64,000 bases of DNA. It comes from Terriglobia bacterium (lineage in GTDB: Bacteria; Acidobacteriota; Terriglobia; Bryobacterales; Bryobacteraceae). Under the pieces are notes generated by a model, which worked only from the letters and a program-made list of their open reading frames with translations, ran no database searches and was not told the DNA's origin. Made by a program: the position numbers and the translations under genes. Below are positions 35,080 to 44,471 of this stretch, one piece after another. The stretch lies in assembly GCA_020073305.1 (NCBI GenBank), contig JAIQFK010000017.1, forward strand, positions 87,928 through 151,927. The letters are read 5' to 3'. Numbering within the stretch: the stretch's first letter is position 1; each line of letters opens with the position of its first letter.

Positions 35080-36279
35080 TCAGATAGGTCTTTCCGGAAA
35101 CAGGCCGGGCATCCAGCGAGACGCCAACGACGCGGGGAAGGCGAGGCGGAGCGGGGCCCGTGCACTATCGGAAACCAGCACTTCCTTATCAAGCAGAGCC
35201 GATACGGTTCTCCGGGCCTGTCGTTCACCAGTTCCCACTACGGTGCCGGCTTCGCCGCGAGGCAACTCGCCGCGATAGAGGACAGCTTCGAGAATGCTGC
35301 CTGATTTGGGAGGAAGGCGCCCCAGCCGGATTTCCTCTTCCACCCACAGCAAAATGCGAGCGCGCAAGCGGTCGGGCTGAACCAGACTCTCCATAAAGTT
35401 CACCTGATCAATGCAGACCGCAAGAAAGAAGCGGGTGAACTCAGCAAGTGCTTCTTCGCTTAAACTGCCACGCCCGTCGAGATCGTTGCGGCGTGGCAGA
35501 TCACAGTTGGCGAGAAGCCTTTTGTACTCACTCACGTTGCGGGCAAGGCCGCGGGCAACCGACCAAACGGCGCCGGTATCCAGCGTGTCCAGCATCATCG
35601 CATGAGACATCAGCCGGGCTACGCGACCGTTGCCGTCCAGAAACGGATGTATCCACAACAGGCGGTGGTGAGCTGCAGCAGTGGAGATGATCGCCTCGGT
35701 CTTGCCGGTGTTTTCGTAGATCTGTTCGAAGCACTGCAGGAAGCGGGGCAAGGCCCCCGCGCTGATGGCAATGTGCGTTCCAACCCGCACCTCGCTTTTG
35801 CGCAACTCGCCCGGAACAACCCGTATCCGTTCTTTAGTAGCCGGGTCCTCGCACCACAGAAGATCCTCGGGCAGCAGTTCGCAAAAGCGCCGATGAATTT
35901 CGCAGATGCCGTCAGCCTTGATAGCTCCGCCACCCTTGAGCCCGCCATTATCGATCCATTGTTGGACGGTGATATGCGCCTGGGCTTCGAGTTGCAGGTC
36001 GCGTTTGCGGGTATCCTTGCTGTAGTCGTTCTTCATCGCCCGCTCTATGTCCACCGGGTGCGTGTCGTGTCCTTCGATAAGGTTGGAGTAATAGCAGTTC
36101 ATCGCCCGCACCATATCGGCAACCGACGCCAGCAGAGAGGGGGGCAGGCTGCGGTGGAATCCGGCGGACTTTTGGGCTAGGTCGAAAGCAAGGTCGATGA
36201 GTGCCCCCCGGTGCCGGGAGCCTTCTCCTATGAGGAGTGGCTCCATAAGAGAGACGAGCTCGCCTCGGTCCGCTTCCAT
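35080..36279 (-). CDS. Fic-family protein with N-terminal autoinhibitory motif
   Basis: A 399-residue predicted AMP-transferase. The catalytic motif is H-P-F-L-D-G-N-G-R. Near residues 63-69, Y-S-N-L-I-E-G is the (S/T)xxxE(G/N) inhibitory helix, where the Glu blocks ATP binding: a class II Fic protein. A Fic_N-like domain precedes and a winged-helix region (GSILEAVLYRGELPRGEAGTVVGTGERQARRTVSALLDKEVL) follows. Targets are unknown; such proteins modify topoisomerases, GTPases or themselves. It stands alone after an AT-rich promoter, with no obvious antitoxin gene, which fits the built-in inhibitor. Confidence 0.88.
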   Translation of the reverse strand: MEADRGELVSLMEPLLIGEGSRHRGALIDLAFDLAQKSAGFHRSLPPSLLASVADMVRAMNCYYSNLIEGHDTHPVDIERAMKNDYSKDTRKRDLQLEAQAHITVQQWIDNGGLKGGGAIKADGICEIHRRFCELLPEDLLWCEDPATKERIRVVPGELRKSEVRVGTHIAISAGALPRFLQCFEQIYENTGKTEAIISTAAAHHRLLWIHPFLDGNGRVARLMSHAMMLDTLDTGAVWSVARGLARNVSEYKRLLANCDLPRRNDLDGRGSLSEEALAEFTRFFLAVCIDQVNFMESLVQPDRLRARILLWVEEEIRLGRLPPKSGSILEAVLYRGELPRGEAGTVVGTGERQARRTVSALLDKEVLVSDSARAPLRLAFPASLASRWMPGLFPERPI

Positions 36280-36282
36280 GTC

Positions 36283-36345
36283 CGATGCTATATCCTCTTG
36301 TAATTGTTATACAACTATATGTATATCAAATAGATATGATAGACG
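36283..36345 (-). promoter_or_regulatory. AT-rich promoter region of the Fic gene
   Basis: About 60 bp that are much richer in A+T than the surroundings, with several TATA-like words (TATACAA, TATATGTATATC) and the imperfect dyad TTGTAATTGTTATACAA. Both base composition and isolation suggest that the Fic gene may have been acquired by transfer; no att site or transposon end is seen. Confidence 0.4.
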
Positions 36346-36434
36346 CAAGTTCCTTTAGAATCCACTTCGATGTCCGTTGTAAAGTCCGCTTAATTGCATC
36401 TAAGTCAGAGCTACGGAACAAGCAGGACCCTGGC

Positions 36435-38966
36435 TTACTCGTATCGCAACGCTTGCATGGGGTCGGTGCGGCTGGCGCGCAGGGCTGGAATGTAGCCGGC
36501 CAGACAGCCGACAGCGGCGAGCGCGACCACGGCCAGCGCAATCGTCAGCGGGTCATTCTGGCCGACTCCGAAAAGCTGGCTCTGCACGTAGCGGGTGAGG
36601 GCGAACGAGGCGGCCAGGCCCGCCACCATGCCGATCGAGACCAGCAACACCACCTCGCGCATTACCAGCCAGATCACGTCCCCATGAATGGCGCCGAGTG
36701 CGATGCGGATGCCGATCTCGCGCGTGCGGCGCTCGACGGTGTAGGCCATCACGCCGTATAGGCCCACCATGGCCAGTAGCGTGGCCAGGCAGCCGAAGAG
36801 GGTCGACAACCCGGCAATCAAGCGTTCGATGAGCAGAGAATTCTCGACCTGCGCGTCCATGGTTCGTATGCCGTAAATCGGCAGATTGGGGTCCAACTGC
36901 CGTACCTGGGACCGCACGGCGGCGAATGCCTGAGTGGGATTCAGAGACGTGCGGAGATAAACGGTCATGTTCCCGACGTACCGGCTAGCCAAATACGGAA
37001 CGAACATCTGGACCGGAATTTCGTCTTTGAGGCTCGTGTACTTAATGTCTTTGACGACGCCAATCACCTCCATGTCCGTTTTGGTGCCGGGATCCATACC
37101 GAATCCGACATGACGGCCTATCGGATTCACGCTTCCGAAAAACTGCCTGGCAAATTTCTGATTGATGATGACGACGCGTGGCGAAAAGTCGTCTTTATCG
37201 GGCCCGTGCTTGACCTCATCGACATCTTTGAGGGTGAAGTCTCGGCCCGCGGCCAACGGAACGCCGAGCGTGTTGAAGTAGCCGGGACCGATGGAGTTCA
37301 TGTAAGGCTCAGGGCCATCACCCTGCTTCGGGGTGAAGCCTTCAACGGTCACCGAGCTGTCCCATTCGTTACCCTCCAGGATGCGCACCGACGCCAGACC
37401 GGCGGACTGAACCCCGGGAATCGCGCTGACCGCGTCGGTAAGCTGGCGGTACAGCAATTTCGCCCGGTCACTGTCATATCCGTTCAATGACGGGTCGAGA
37501 TTGAAGGCGATGAGGTGATCCTGCCGGAATCCCGGCCCCAGGCCGTGCAGGTTGCGCAGGCTGCGGATGAACAGTCCCGCACCGATCAGCAGCAACAACG
37601 AGAGCGTGACCTGCGCCGTCACCAGGCCTTTTCGTAACTGAACTTGCCCGCCGCCTCCGAGCACCGCTCCGGCCTGGTCTTTGAGCGTGGGAGCCAGATT
37701 GGGGCGAGTGGACTGCAGCGCGGGCGCCAGGCCGAAGATCAGTCCGGTGAGACACGCAACCGCCGCGGTGAAAAGCAGGATTCGCAAATCCGGGGCGGTG
37801 GAGAGGTTCAACGATGACGAATCCGGCGGCAAAAGGGCCAGGATGGCGCGGTTGGTCCAGGTGGCGAGCGCGATTCCGAGAATGCCGCCCGCGCCCGCGA
37901 GGAGCAGGCTTTCGACCAGAAGCTGGCGCACAATGCGGAGGCGCCCGGCGCCCAAAGCCAGCCGGATGGCTACTTCCTTCTGCCGGGTTGCGGCGCGGGC
38001 AATGAGCAGCCCGGCCACGTTGGCGCAGGCGATCAACAGCACGCCGCCGGTCACGGCCATCAGCAGCCAGAGCGGGGTCTGCAGCGATTGCCGGGTATAG
38101 GATCGGCCTTGCGATCCGGGCAGCACGTCGATGACGTTCTTCAGAAACTGCTCGCGGGTGTACGCCGAGGCATTGCGAAAGGCCGGCTCCTTCACTTCCA
38201 TTTCGAGCATGCTGTGGAAGAACGGCTGCAGCGCAGCCTTGGCCTGTTGCGCCGAGACGCCGGGCTTCAAGCGGCCAAACGCGTTGACCCAGCGCCAGCG
38301 CCGGTCCTTCATTCCATCCCACAGGGGCGTCATCTGCGCCTTCATCATTACGGGTACGAAAACCTGCGTGGTAAATCCCAACTCGACGCCGTCAAATCCA
38401 GACTGCGCTACACCGATCACGGTCATGTTGTGGCCGTTAACCACGACCGTTTTTCCGATGATCGTGCGGTCGGAGGCGAAGCGCGATTTCCAATAGGAGT
38501 AGCTGAGCATTACCAGCGGATGGCCGTTGGGGACCTGGTCCTCTTCAGGCGTGAAGGTGCGGCCGAGAGCCGTTCCTACTCCGAGCACCGGGAAATAGGA
38601 GCCGGACACCAGTTCAGCCGTAACGCGCTCGGTTTGGCCGCCGAAAGACAAACTCAGATAGTTGGGGAAACGGCAGAACATCCCGGTGAAGACCTTGTTG
38701 TTGTCGCGGAAGTCGGCGTACATGGGGTAGGAGATCGCATTGCCGCCCCAATTGCTGCCATAGTGCATGCCCTTCATGGTGAGCAGGACGAGCTGCTGCG
38801 GCTCTTTGACGGGAAGCAGGCGGAGCAGAATCTGATCCACGAGCGAGAAGATGGCGGTATTGGCGCCGATCCCCACGGCCAGCGAAACCACTGCGATGGC
38901 TGTGAAAACGGGCGACTTGCGCAGCATCCGGAGGGCATAGCGAAGATCGTTCCAGAGTGGGTTCAT
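36435..38966 (-). CDS. ADOP-type ABC transporter permease (MacB/FtsX-like, duplicated)
   Basis: An 843-residue membrane protein typical of Acidobacteria. Start ATG 38966 follows AAAGGTGAG. An N-terminal cytoplasmic helix (NDLRYALRMLRKSPVFTAIAVVSLAVGIGANTAIFSLVD) leads into helix 1, a large MacB_PCD periplasmic domain, three FtsX helices ending near residue 430, a second domain (LVTAQVTLSLLLLIGAGLFIRSLRNL), a second periplasmic part, and a final FtsX triplet (RRTREIGIRIALGA; PALRASRTDPMQALRYE). The ATPase partner is not adjacent. Such permeases likely work as mechanotransmission-type exporters; cargo unknown. Confidence 0.9.
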   Translation of the reverse strand: MNPLWNDLRYALRMLRKSPVFTAIAVVSLAVGIGANTAIFSLVDQILLRLLPVKEPQQLVLLTMKGMHYGSNWGGNAISYPMYADFRDNNKVFTGMFCRFPNYLSLSFGGQTERVTAELVSGSYFPVLGVGTALGRTFTPEEDQVPNGHPLVMLSYSYWKSRFASDRTIIGKTVVVNGHNMTVIGVAQSGFDGVELGFTTQVFVPVMMKAQMTPLWDGMKDRRWRWVNAFGRLKPGVSAQQAKAALQPFFHSMLEMEVKEPAFRNASAYTREQFLKNVIDVLPGSQGRSYTRQSLQTPLWLLMAVTGGVLLIACANVAGLLIARAATRQKEVAIRLALGAGRLRIVRQLLVESLLLAGAGGILGIALATWTNRAILALLPPDSSSLNLSTAPDLRILLFTAAVACLTGLIFGLAPALQSTRPNLAPTLKDQAGAVLGGGGQVQLRKGLVTAQVTLSLLLLIGAGLFIRSLRNLHGLGPGFRQDHLIAFNLDPSLNGYDSDRAKLLYRQLTDAVSAIPGVQSAGLASVRILEGNEWDSSVTVEGFTPKQGDGPEPYMNSIGPGYFNTLGVPLAAGRDFTLKDVDEVKHGPDKDDFSPRVVIINQKFARQFFGSVNPIGRHVGFGMDPGTKTDMEVIGVVKDIKYTSLKDEIPVQMFVPYLASRYVGNMTVYLRTSLNPTQAFAAVRSQVRQLDPNLPIYGIRTMDAQVENSLLIERLIAGLSTLFGCLATLLAMVGLYGVMAYTVERRTREIGIRIALGAIHGDVIWLVMREVVLLVSIGMVAGLAASFALTRYVQSQLFGVGQNDPLTIALAVVALAAVGCLAGYIPALRASRTDPMQALRYE

Positions 38967-39153
38967 GGTCTCACCTTTAGACAACGCACATTCGTCCCGG
39001 TTAGTTCTTAGAAGAAAACTGAGGATGCGACGAAAGGTTACACGCGGCGCGAGCCGATAGGAACGACGCCCGGCCGCGCGTGTTATGATTCAGGCAAAAA
39101 GAGCCCTCGAGTGTAACGGGTGACCGTCACAGCAGCCAAGGGCGGGAGGAAAT

Positions 39154-39768
39154 ATGGGCCCGACTTCGCTTCGTTCCGTAGCGCTGCTGGCGTTGGCGAC
39201 ATTCGTGTGCGCCAGCCAGCCGGCAAAGCCCCAATCCAAACCGGGCGCAACCGCGAGCGGCGTGTTCACCGGCCGCAGCGGCAAGCCCATGGCCCGAATG
39301 CGGCTGATCCTGGCCGAAGTGAGCGGCGACCGGGAGTTGTCGTTCGCCAAGATCAAGCTGGCCGTGAACCCTCCGACCGCCGTGACGAATGACAAAGGCG
39401 AGTTTCAATTCACCAGCGTGACTCCGGCGATGTACACGGTCCTGTACCAACCGGCATCGGCTTCCAAGGCGCTGCCCGCCGAGATCAGCATTAAGGCGCT
39501 GGCGGCTGTTACACAGTCGCCCATGCCGTTGCTGCGGGATGTGCCGATCGGCGAGAGTGGTCCGCCCAATCCGGATCGCTTATGGGGCCGGACATTTACT
39601 CTGCTGAAGGGTCACACGTTCTACGCCCAGGGGGCCAACATGAAGATCTGGAACGCCACGGCTCGCTGGGGACCGCAGGGGCCGTATATGGAAGTCCGAA
39701 AGGGCGTGATCGTGCTCGAACAGTTTCCCGGCCATGGCCCCATCAAGCTGGTCGCCTGGAGCTATTGA
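39154..39768 (+). CDS. Secreted protein with carboxypeptidase-regulatory-like fold
   Basis: A 204-residue protein with signal peptide (SLRSVALLALATFVCASQP) and a single beta-sandwich (SGVFTGRSGKPMARMRLILAEVS, then TNDKGEFQFTSVTPAMYTVLYQ), the pattern of carboxypeptidase-D regulatory domains. The ~80 C-terminal residues (DRLWGRTFTLLKGHTFYAQG) are not recognised. GGGAGGAAAT precedes the start. It converges with the TIGR03437 gene. No enzymatic activity is expected. Confidence 0.72.
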   Translation: MGPTSLRSVALLALATFVCASQPAKPQSKPGATASGVFTGRSGKPMARMRLILAEVSGDRELSFAKIKLAVNPPTAVTNDKGEFQFTSVTPAMYTVLYQPASASKALPAEISIKALAAVTQSPMPLLRDVPIGESGPPNPDRLWGRTFTLLKGHTFYAQGANMKIWNATARWGPQGPYMEVRKGVIVLEQFPGHGPIKLVAWSY

Positions 39769-39786
39769 AAACCGCTTCCGGCCGCC

Positions 39787-42492
39787 TCATCGCCGAACGG
39801 CGATCGTCACGGCGGGACCGGTCTGACCGGCGATATTCAGGAGGACCGGTACTTCATTACCCGGAGTAACGCCCGCGGGCACGATGGCGTTGATCTGATA
39901 CAGACCGGCGAAGCCGGGAGTAAGCCCTGAGAACAGCACCTCGGCCGGTGTGCCGTCAATGGTAACGCTGGGAGCCGCCGTCGTCCGGCTCAGTGGCTGC
40001 GAAGGAGCAGGCACTCCGGTCGCAACTGCCGGACTGACCGTGCCCAGGCCGGAACAATAGATCACGATCAAGTCCCCGGCCGTGACGGGATGAGCCGCAT
40101 CCGCCAGTACCGCGGAATTGCCGACCGTCACGACGCCCTGTCCGCTGCCCTGCTGATTGACTGTAAAGATGGCCGGCTGAGCGGGAGCAACCGCAAACGC
40201 CTCAGGCACCGATTGCAATGTGCCTCGCTTCACCACCATTTGCTGCGTCGTGTTGACGGCAACCTGGTAAGGAACCTGCGCGATAATCCGAGTGTCGCTC
40301 ACGAACAGCAGGGGCAGGGCTTGGCCCGCCAGCAGCACCTCGGTCCCGGCGATCTCCATGGGAAACGGCAATCCGATATATGGCTGGGTGCGATCCGCGA
40401 GATTATCGCCGTAAATATTGATCAAGCTTCCGGGAGCTATCGGAGCGTAGGCGGAATAACTCGCGGCGCTCGAAACGCCATGCGGCAGCACGAACGGTTG
40501 CTTCGAACCTTGTGCCGCACTCACCGACAGCGCATTCGGCAACGTCTGCACGGAACCCATGACTCCTTGCACACGGATCTCGAAATCTCCCGGCGCCGTT
40601 GATTTTGGCGTGAAGGTGGCTTCCCACTCGCCTCCCCCCAGCGGCATCAGTGGGACTGATGGATCGCCGTTGCTGAACTGCAACTCTATCGCTCCATCGC
40701 CTTGCGGGGTTGCGCCACAGTTATCAAGGACCTTGACTCCCATGGCGAAGGGACGGCCAACGGTGAGCGGGGATTCGCCGCCCAAACACGTGACCATGGG
40801 AATCAGATCGGTGCACGCGCACCTTCCGAACATGGGCAGGGTCGAAAGGCGCATCCGAATTTTTTGCGCGGACCGGTCGCTGAATCCCAGGTTCAGTTCG
40901 CCCTGGTACATGACGCCCTGGAGCAAGCCATTCAATTTCGGTTGCAGGGCGATCTGGGCCTTTTGCCCGACATCGATATAGCCGGCCGATGGCAACACGG
41001 TGAACCACGGGGGATCGGCGCCAAAGAAGGCGCTCGACTCGAAGCGCAGCGGGCTTGCCCCTCGATTGGCGACGGTGACCGTTTGCGCAGCCGGATTCGG
41101 ATCGCCGGGTGTTGCCGCAAAAATCAATCCGACCGGGTCGACCGACGCGCTGACGTTACCGCTCGTTGGAACGGTGAGAACGACGCCTACGAACTGGGGA
41201 GAATTGTCCGCGCCGGGTGCATCAATGCGCAACTGCCCGTAGTAGTCTCCGGGCGTGAGCCCCGCGGCAGACACCTGTACCGTCACCGACGACGGAGAAC
41301 CAGCGGCCGAGCCGCCCGTGGGCGACGCGTTCAGCCAGGTGCCTCCCGACAGCGTGGTCGAAGCCAGCGACCAAGGCAGTGTGCCGGAGCCGCCGTTAGA
41401 GACCGAGACGGTCTGAGGTGGCGCCGTCCCGCCGGCACAGGTGCGAAACGACAGCCCGGTTTGTGACAACGCCAGCGATTGCGCGCTGGCGCTGATGGTC
41501 ATCGTGGCTAAGACCGTTTGGAGAGTACTCCCGTCGGGTCTGGAAACGGTCACACTACCTGTGTAGGTTCCCGGCTCGCGGCCCCACGGATCAGCGGTGA
41601 TGGACAAGACGCCGGGCGCATCCGTCTTGACTGTTCCTGTGGCGGGGGTGACATTCAACCATGCGACATCCGCGCGGGACTCGTATTTGGCCGGCCCGGC
41701 AATGGTCAGGTGGCGGGTCTGAGGTTGCCGCGATCCCCGGGCAGAAGAGAACGTGAAAGCTTCGGGCCCAGCGGCCACGGGCGGAGCGGCATTCGGGTTT
41801 GGAACGGTCAGTGTGACTGGCACACTCTGTGAAGCGGGCTTGGCCGACGGAGACAAGATCTTGATGGCTCCCTTGTAGACGCCTGGCGGCAATCCCGCGG
41901 GATTGGCGGACACCGTCACGGTAGTTGGCGCCGTACCGGAGAAGTTGGCAGTGAGCCAGGTTCCGCCCGAGGCTGTGGTGGGCGTAATGAAAAAGTCCAC
42001 CGGGGCGCCGGCGAAAAGGAAGAGCCCTTGCAGCAAAGGCTGCTGATTCTGGCCCGGGGCTTTGAAGGCGAGCGACGCCGGACTGGCTGTTATCGGCGGA
42101 TGGTCGAAGACGGACAACGTGGCTTCCAGGGCCAGGGGTCCAGCCGTGCCGACAGCCGTGATGGTGAGGTAGCAGAAGAACGAACCCGTTGCCAGCAGAC
42201 CGGTGTTCACGGTTGCGGTGATTTCCGCGGGCGTGGTCCCGGCCATCGCGCTTAGCGCCAGCCAATCGCAATTCTGGCTCCGCGAAATGTAAAAATCCAC
42301 GCCTTCGCTGGGATTGACGCTCGAGAATTTGAAGGTCTGGCTGGGCGGCGCGTTGCCTCCCTTCGCATACGCAAACGTGAGGGACGGCGGGTCGAGTGAA
42401 ACCGTGGCACCAGCCAGGCTAACCTGAACGGCGCCCAATGAAACGCTAACGAACAGCAAGATTGAAATGGGGAACCCATGATGTTGACGCAT
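39787..42492 (-). CDS. Large secreted protein with BACON/Ig-like repeats and TIGR03437 C-terminal domain
   Basis: A 901-residue exported protein from ATG 42492 (AGGAG seven bases upstream; a start at 42537 would place residues before the signal peptide). After the leader come several ~90-residue Ig-like/BACON units with the pattern W-L-(N/T)-(A/V)-x-P-x-x-G-T plus 'P.SVTV.V..AGL.PG.Y.G.I.I'. The last ~230 residues (GVSSAASYSAYAPIAPGSLINIYGDNLAD... to the end) are the domain called TIGR03437, highly amplified in Solibacter. Probably a surface adhesin or carbohydrate-binding protein; function unproven. Confidence 0.85.
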   Translation of the reverse strand: MRQHHGFPISILLFVSVSLGAVQVSLAGATVSLDPPSLTFAYAKGGNAPPSQTFKFSSVNPSEGVDFYISRSQNCDWLALSAMAGTTPAEITATVNTGLLATGSFFCYLTITAVGTAGPLALEATLSVFDHPPITASPASLAFKAPGQNQQPLLQGLFLFAGAPVDFFITPTTASGGTWLTANFSGTAPTTVTVSANPAGLPPGVYKGAIKILSPSAKPASQSVPVTLTVPNPNAAPPVAAGPEAFTFSSARGSRQPQTRHLTIAGPAKYESRADVAWLNVTPATGTVKTDAPGVLSITADPWGREPGTYTGSVTVSRPDGSTLQTVLATMTISASAQSLALSQTGLSFRTCAGGTAPPQTVSVSNGGSGTLPWSLASTTLSGGTWLNASPTGGSAAGSPSSVTVQVSAAGLTPGDYYGQLRIDAPGADNSPQFVGVVLTVPTSGNVSASVDPVGLIFAATPGDPNPAAQTVTVANRGASPLRFESSAFFGADPPWFTVLPSAGYIDVGQKAQIALQPKLNGLLQGVMYQGELNLGFSDRSAQKIRMRLSTLPMFGRCACTDLIPMVTCLGGESPLTVGRPFAMGVKVLDNCGATPQGDGAIELQFSNGDPSVPLMPLGGGEWEATFTPKSTAPGDFEIRVQGVMGSVQTLPNALSVSAAQGSKQPFVLPHGVSSAASYSAYAPIAPGSLINIYGDNLADRTQPYIGLPFPMEIAGTEVLLAGQALPLLFVSDTRIIAQVPYQVAVNTTQQMVVKRGTLQSVPEAFAVAPAQPAIFTVNQQGSGQGVVTVGNSAVLADAAHPVTAGDLIVIYCSGLGTVSPAVATGVPAPSQPLSRTTAAPSVTIDGTPAEVLFSGLTPGFAGLYQINAIVPAGVTPGNEVPVLLNIAGQTGPAVTIAVRR

Positions 42493-43059
42493 GACCAACT
42501 CCTGGCAGATGATTCCGCCGGTCGTGTTCTCGCTCACGCAATCCAGTTAGGACGATTCGCTTGACCGCGCAATTCGAGCCGATAATCGGCACTCCGTATT
42601 CGGGAGTGTCTGTTTTCCCCCGCGGTGTTGCCCGGAACACGGTGCGGTATTTGGCTGGACGGACCCACACGGCCGAGCGGAGCTTCGTGCAAGCGCTCCG
42701 GGTGTTGGCCGGCAGGAAGGCACCAATGCTGCAATGCCGCTCAAACCGCTTAATAATACTTTCAGATCTTATATTAAGCTTATTCACGGGCGTGTCAAGG
42801 GAGCCTCCAAACGCGGGTGAAACGATATGACGCAGCCTCCAGAATCCCGGCTTCCGTTGAGCCACCGCACTGCAAGACGCTCAATTCTGCGGGTTATGAC
42901 GCAGCGGGTCCGATTCGGAGCAGGATCGTTGCGGCTCCGAATGGGCCAGCCTTCCGTCTGCATTTGCAACGGCTTAGAAATGTCTCGCTGAAAACGGCCG
43001 GTCCTGGAATGACTCTTGCATTAAGGTGTTCGTTTCCAAAGAGACAGGGAGGTTCAATT
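42493..43059. other. Gene-free divergent region with an AT-rich inverted repeat
   Basis: A 567-bp region between divergent genes. The only marked structure is at 42748-42779: GCTTAATA and TATTAAGC, perfect 8-bp inverted arms with a 16-base spacer, inside a short AT-rich patch suitable for a promoter. Open frames in the region overlap one another on opposite strands and have no recognisable product. AGGGAGG at 43046-43052 is the ribosome site of the next gene. Confidence 0.45.
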
Positions 43060-44418
43060 ATGCCCAAAAATAGCTCCTCCAGCCGGAGGGATTTCATCGC
43101 GAGCGCGGCTGGCATGGGCGCGACTCTGGGACTGGCCGGCCGGGCCGTTGCCGCTCGGCCTGGACAGACTATGACGGGCCGCGTGCTCGGGGCCAACGAC
43201 CGCATCAACGTGGCGGCCATCGGAGTCGGCGGGCGCGGGACTTACGTCTCGCACAAATTCGCGGAAATCGGCCGCGCCAACAACTCCTGCCAGATCGTGG
43301 CGGTTTGTGACGTTTATCAGAAGCGAGTGAACCGGAACAAGGAGCGCCACCAGTGTGACGGCTACCTGGACTATCGCGAAGTCCTGAACCGTTCCGACGT
43401 GGATGCGGTGATTGTGGCGACGCCGGATCACTGGCACGCCCGGATCGCGCTAGAGGCCATGGCCAAGGGCAAAGACGTGTACCTGGAGAAGCCCATGTGC
43501 TACACCATCGAGCAGGCACGGGAACTAGTGAAGGCGGTGAGCGAAACCCAGCGCGTAGTGCAGATCGGCTCCCAAACCTGCTCCGCGGACCACTGGTGGA
43601 AGACGCGGGAGCTGATCGCGCAGGGGGCCATCGGGCAGATGATCATGAGCCAGGGCTCGTATCATCGCAATTCCATCAAAGGCTGGTTGAGCTGGGATAT
43701 CGACGCCGACGCCGGCCCGGACGGCAAGGGCGAGAACTACGTGGACTGGCAGACGTGGCTCGGGTCCGCGCCCAAGCGGCCCTGGAATGCCGACCGGTTC
43801 TTCCGCTTCCGCAAATATTGGGACTATTCGGGCGGCATCGCGACGGACCTGTTCTTCCACGTCTCGGGGCCTCTGAATATCTGCTGGGGCGAGGCTCAGT
43901 TCCCCTCCAAGGTGGTTGCTGCCGGCACGCCCTTCCTCTTCCCGGACGGCCAGCCGCCGGCCGAAGTACCTGAAAATTTCCACCTTATCGCTGAATACCC
44001 AAACGGCCACTCGATGGTGCTGAGTTCATCCATGGCCAACTCGCAGCACATCCCGGGGATGATTCGCGGACACGCGGGTACGATCGTCATGGTGGAAGAC
44101 GGCGGATTTGAAGACGGCAACGACCACATTCTCCTTCGGCCGGAGAAGGCAGTGATCGATGACGCCTACAAGGCGAAGTTCGGGGATTCGGAGAAACGGA
44201 TCGAACTGAATCCGAAGAACGAAGAGGAAGACTGGATGTTCACCCACATCACCAACTTCCTGGATTGCATGCGCAGCCGCCAGAAGCCGACGCTGGACGT
44301 GGCCACGGCGGCGAAGACACAGGTGGTGGTTTCGATGGCCGTCGAATCCTACCGGCAAGGGCGCGCACTCTTCTTCGACGAGAAGACCTGGAAGGTTTCG
44401 GCAAACGGCCGTAGCTGA
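43060..44418 (+). CDS. Tat-exported Gfo/Idh/MocA-family oxidoreductase (1)
   Basis: A 452-residue NAD(P)-dependent oxidoreductase starting at ATG 43060, preceded by AGGGAGG. A Tat leader (S-R-R-D-F-I-A-S-A-A-G) precedes the Rossmann domain (INVAAIGVGGRGTYVSHKF), the catalytic E-K-P-M in DVYLEKPMCYTIEQA, and the C-terminal beta-sheet domain with G-G-I-A-T-D-L-F-F-H-V. Members act on sugars, inositols or glycosides; this Tat type is widespread in Acidobacteria and Planctomycetes. A second homologue lies 53 bp downstream, giving a sugar-oxidation operon of three Tat proteins. Confidence 0.9.
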   Translation: MPKNSSSSRRDFIASAAGMGATLGLAGRAVAARPGQTMTGRVLGANDRINVAAIGVGGRGTYVSHKFAEIGRANNSCQIVAVCDVYQKRVNRNKERHQCDGYLDYREVLNRSDVDAVIVATPDHWHARIALEAMAKGKDVYLEKPMCYTIEQARELVKAVSETQRVVQIGSQTCSADHWWKTRELIAQGAIGQMIMSQGSYHRNSIKGWLSWDIDADAGPDGKGENYVDWQTWLGSAPKRPWNADRFFRFRKYWDYSGGIATDLFFHVSGPLNICWGEAQFPSKVVAAGTPFLFPDGQPPAEVPENFHLIAEYPNGHSMVLSSSMANSQHIPGMIRGHAGTIVMVEDGGFEDGNDHILLRPEKAVIDDAYKAKFGDSEKRIELNPKNEEEDWMFTHITNFLDCMRSRQKPTLDVATAAKTQVVVSMAVESYRQGRALFFDEKTWKVSANGRS

Positions 44419-44471
44419 ACAACGGCAGGCCCGGCAGTCGATTTTTGGAATAATTCACAAGGAGGTTTTCG

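Noticed and set aside
42493..43059. Small coding frames in the divergent gap (e.g. 42561-42830)
   Set aside because: Overlapping frames on both strands, no ribosome sites and no family resemblance.
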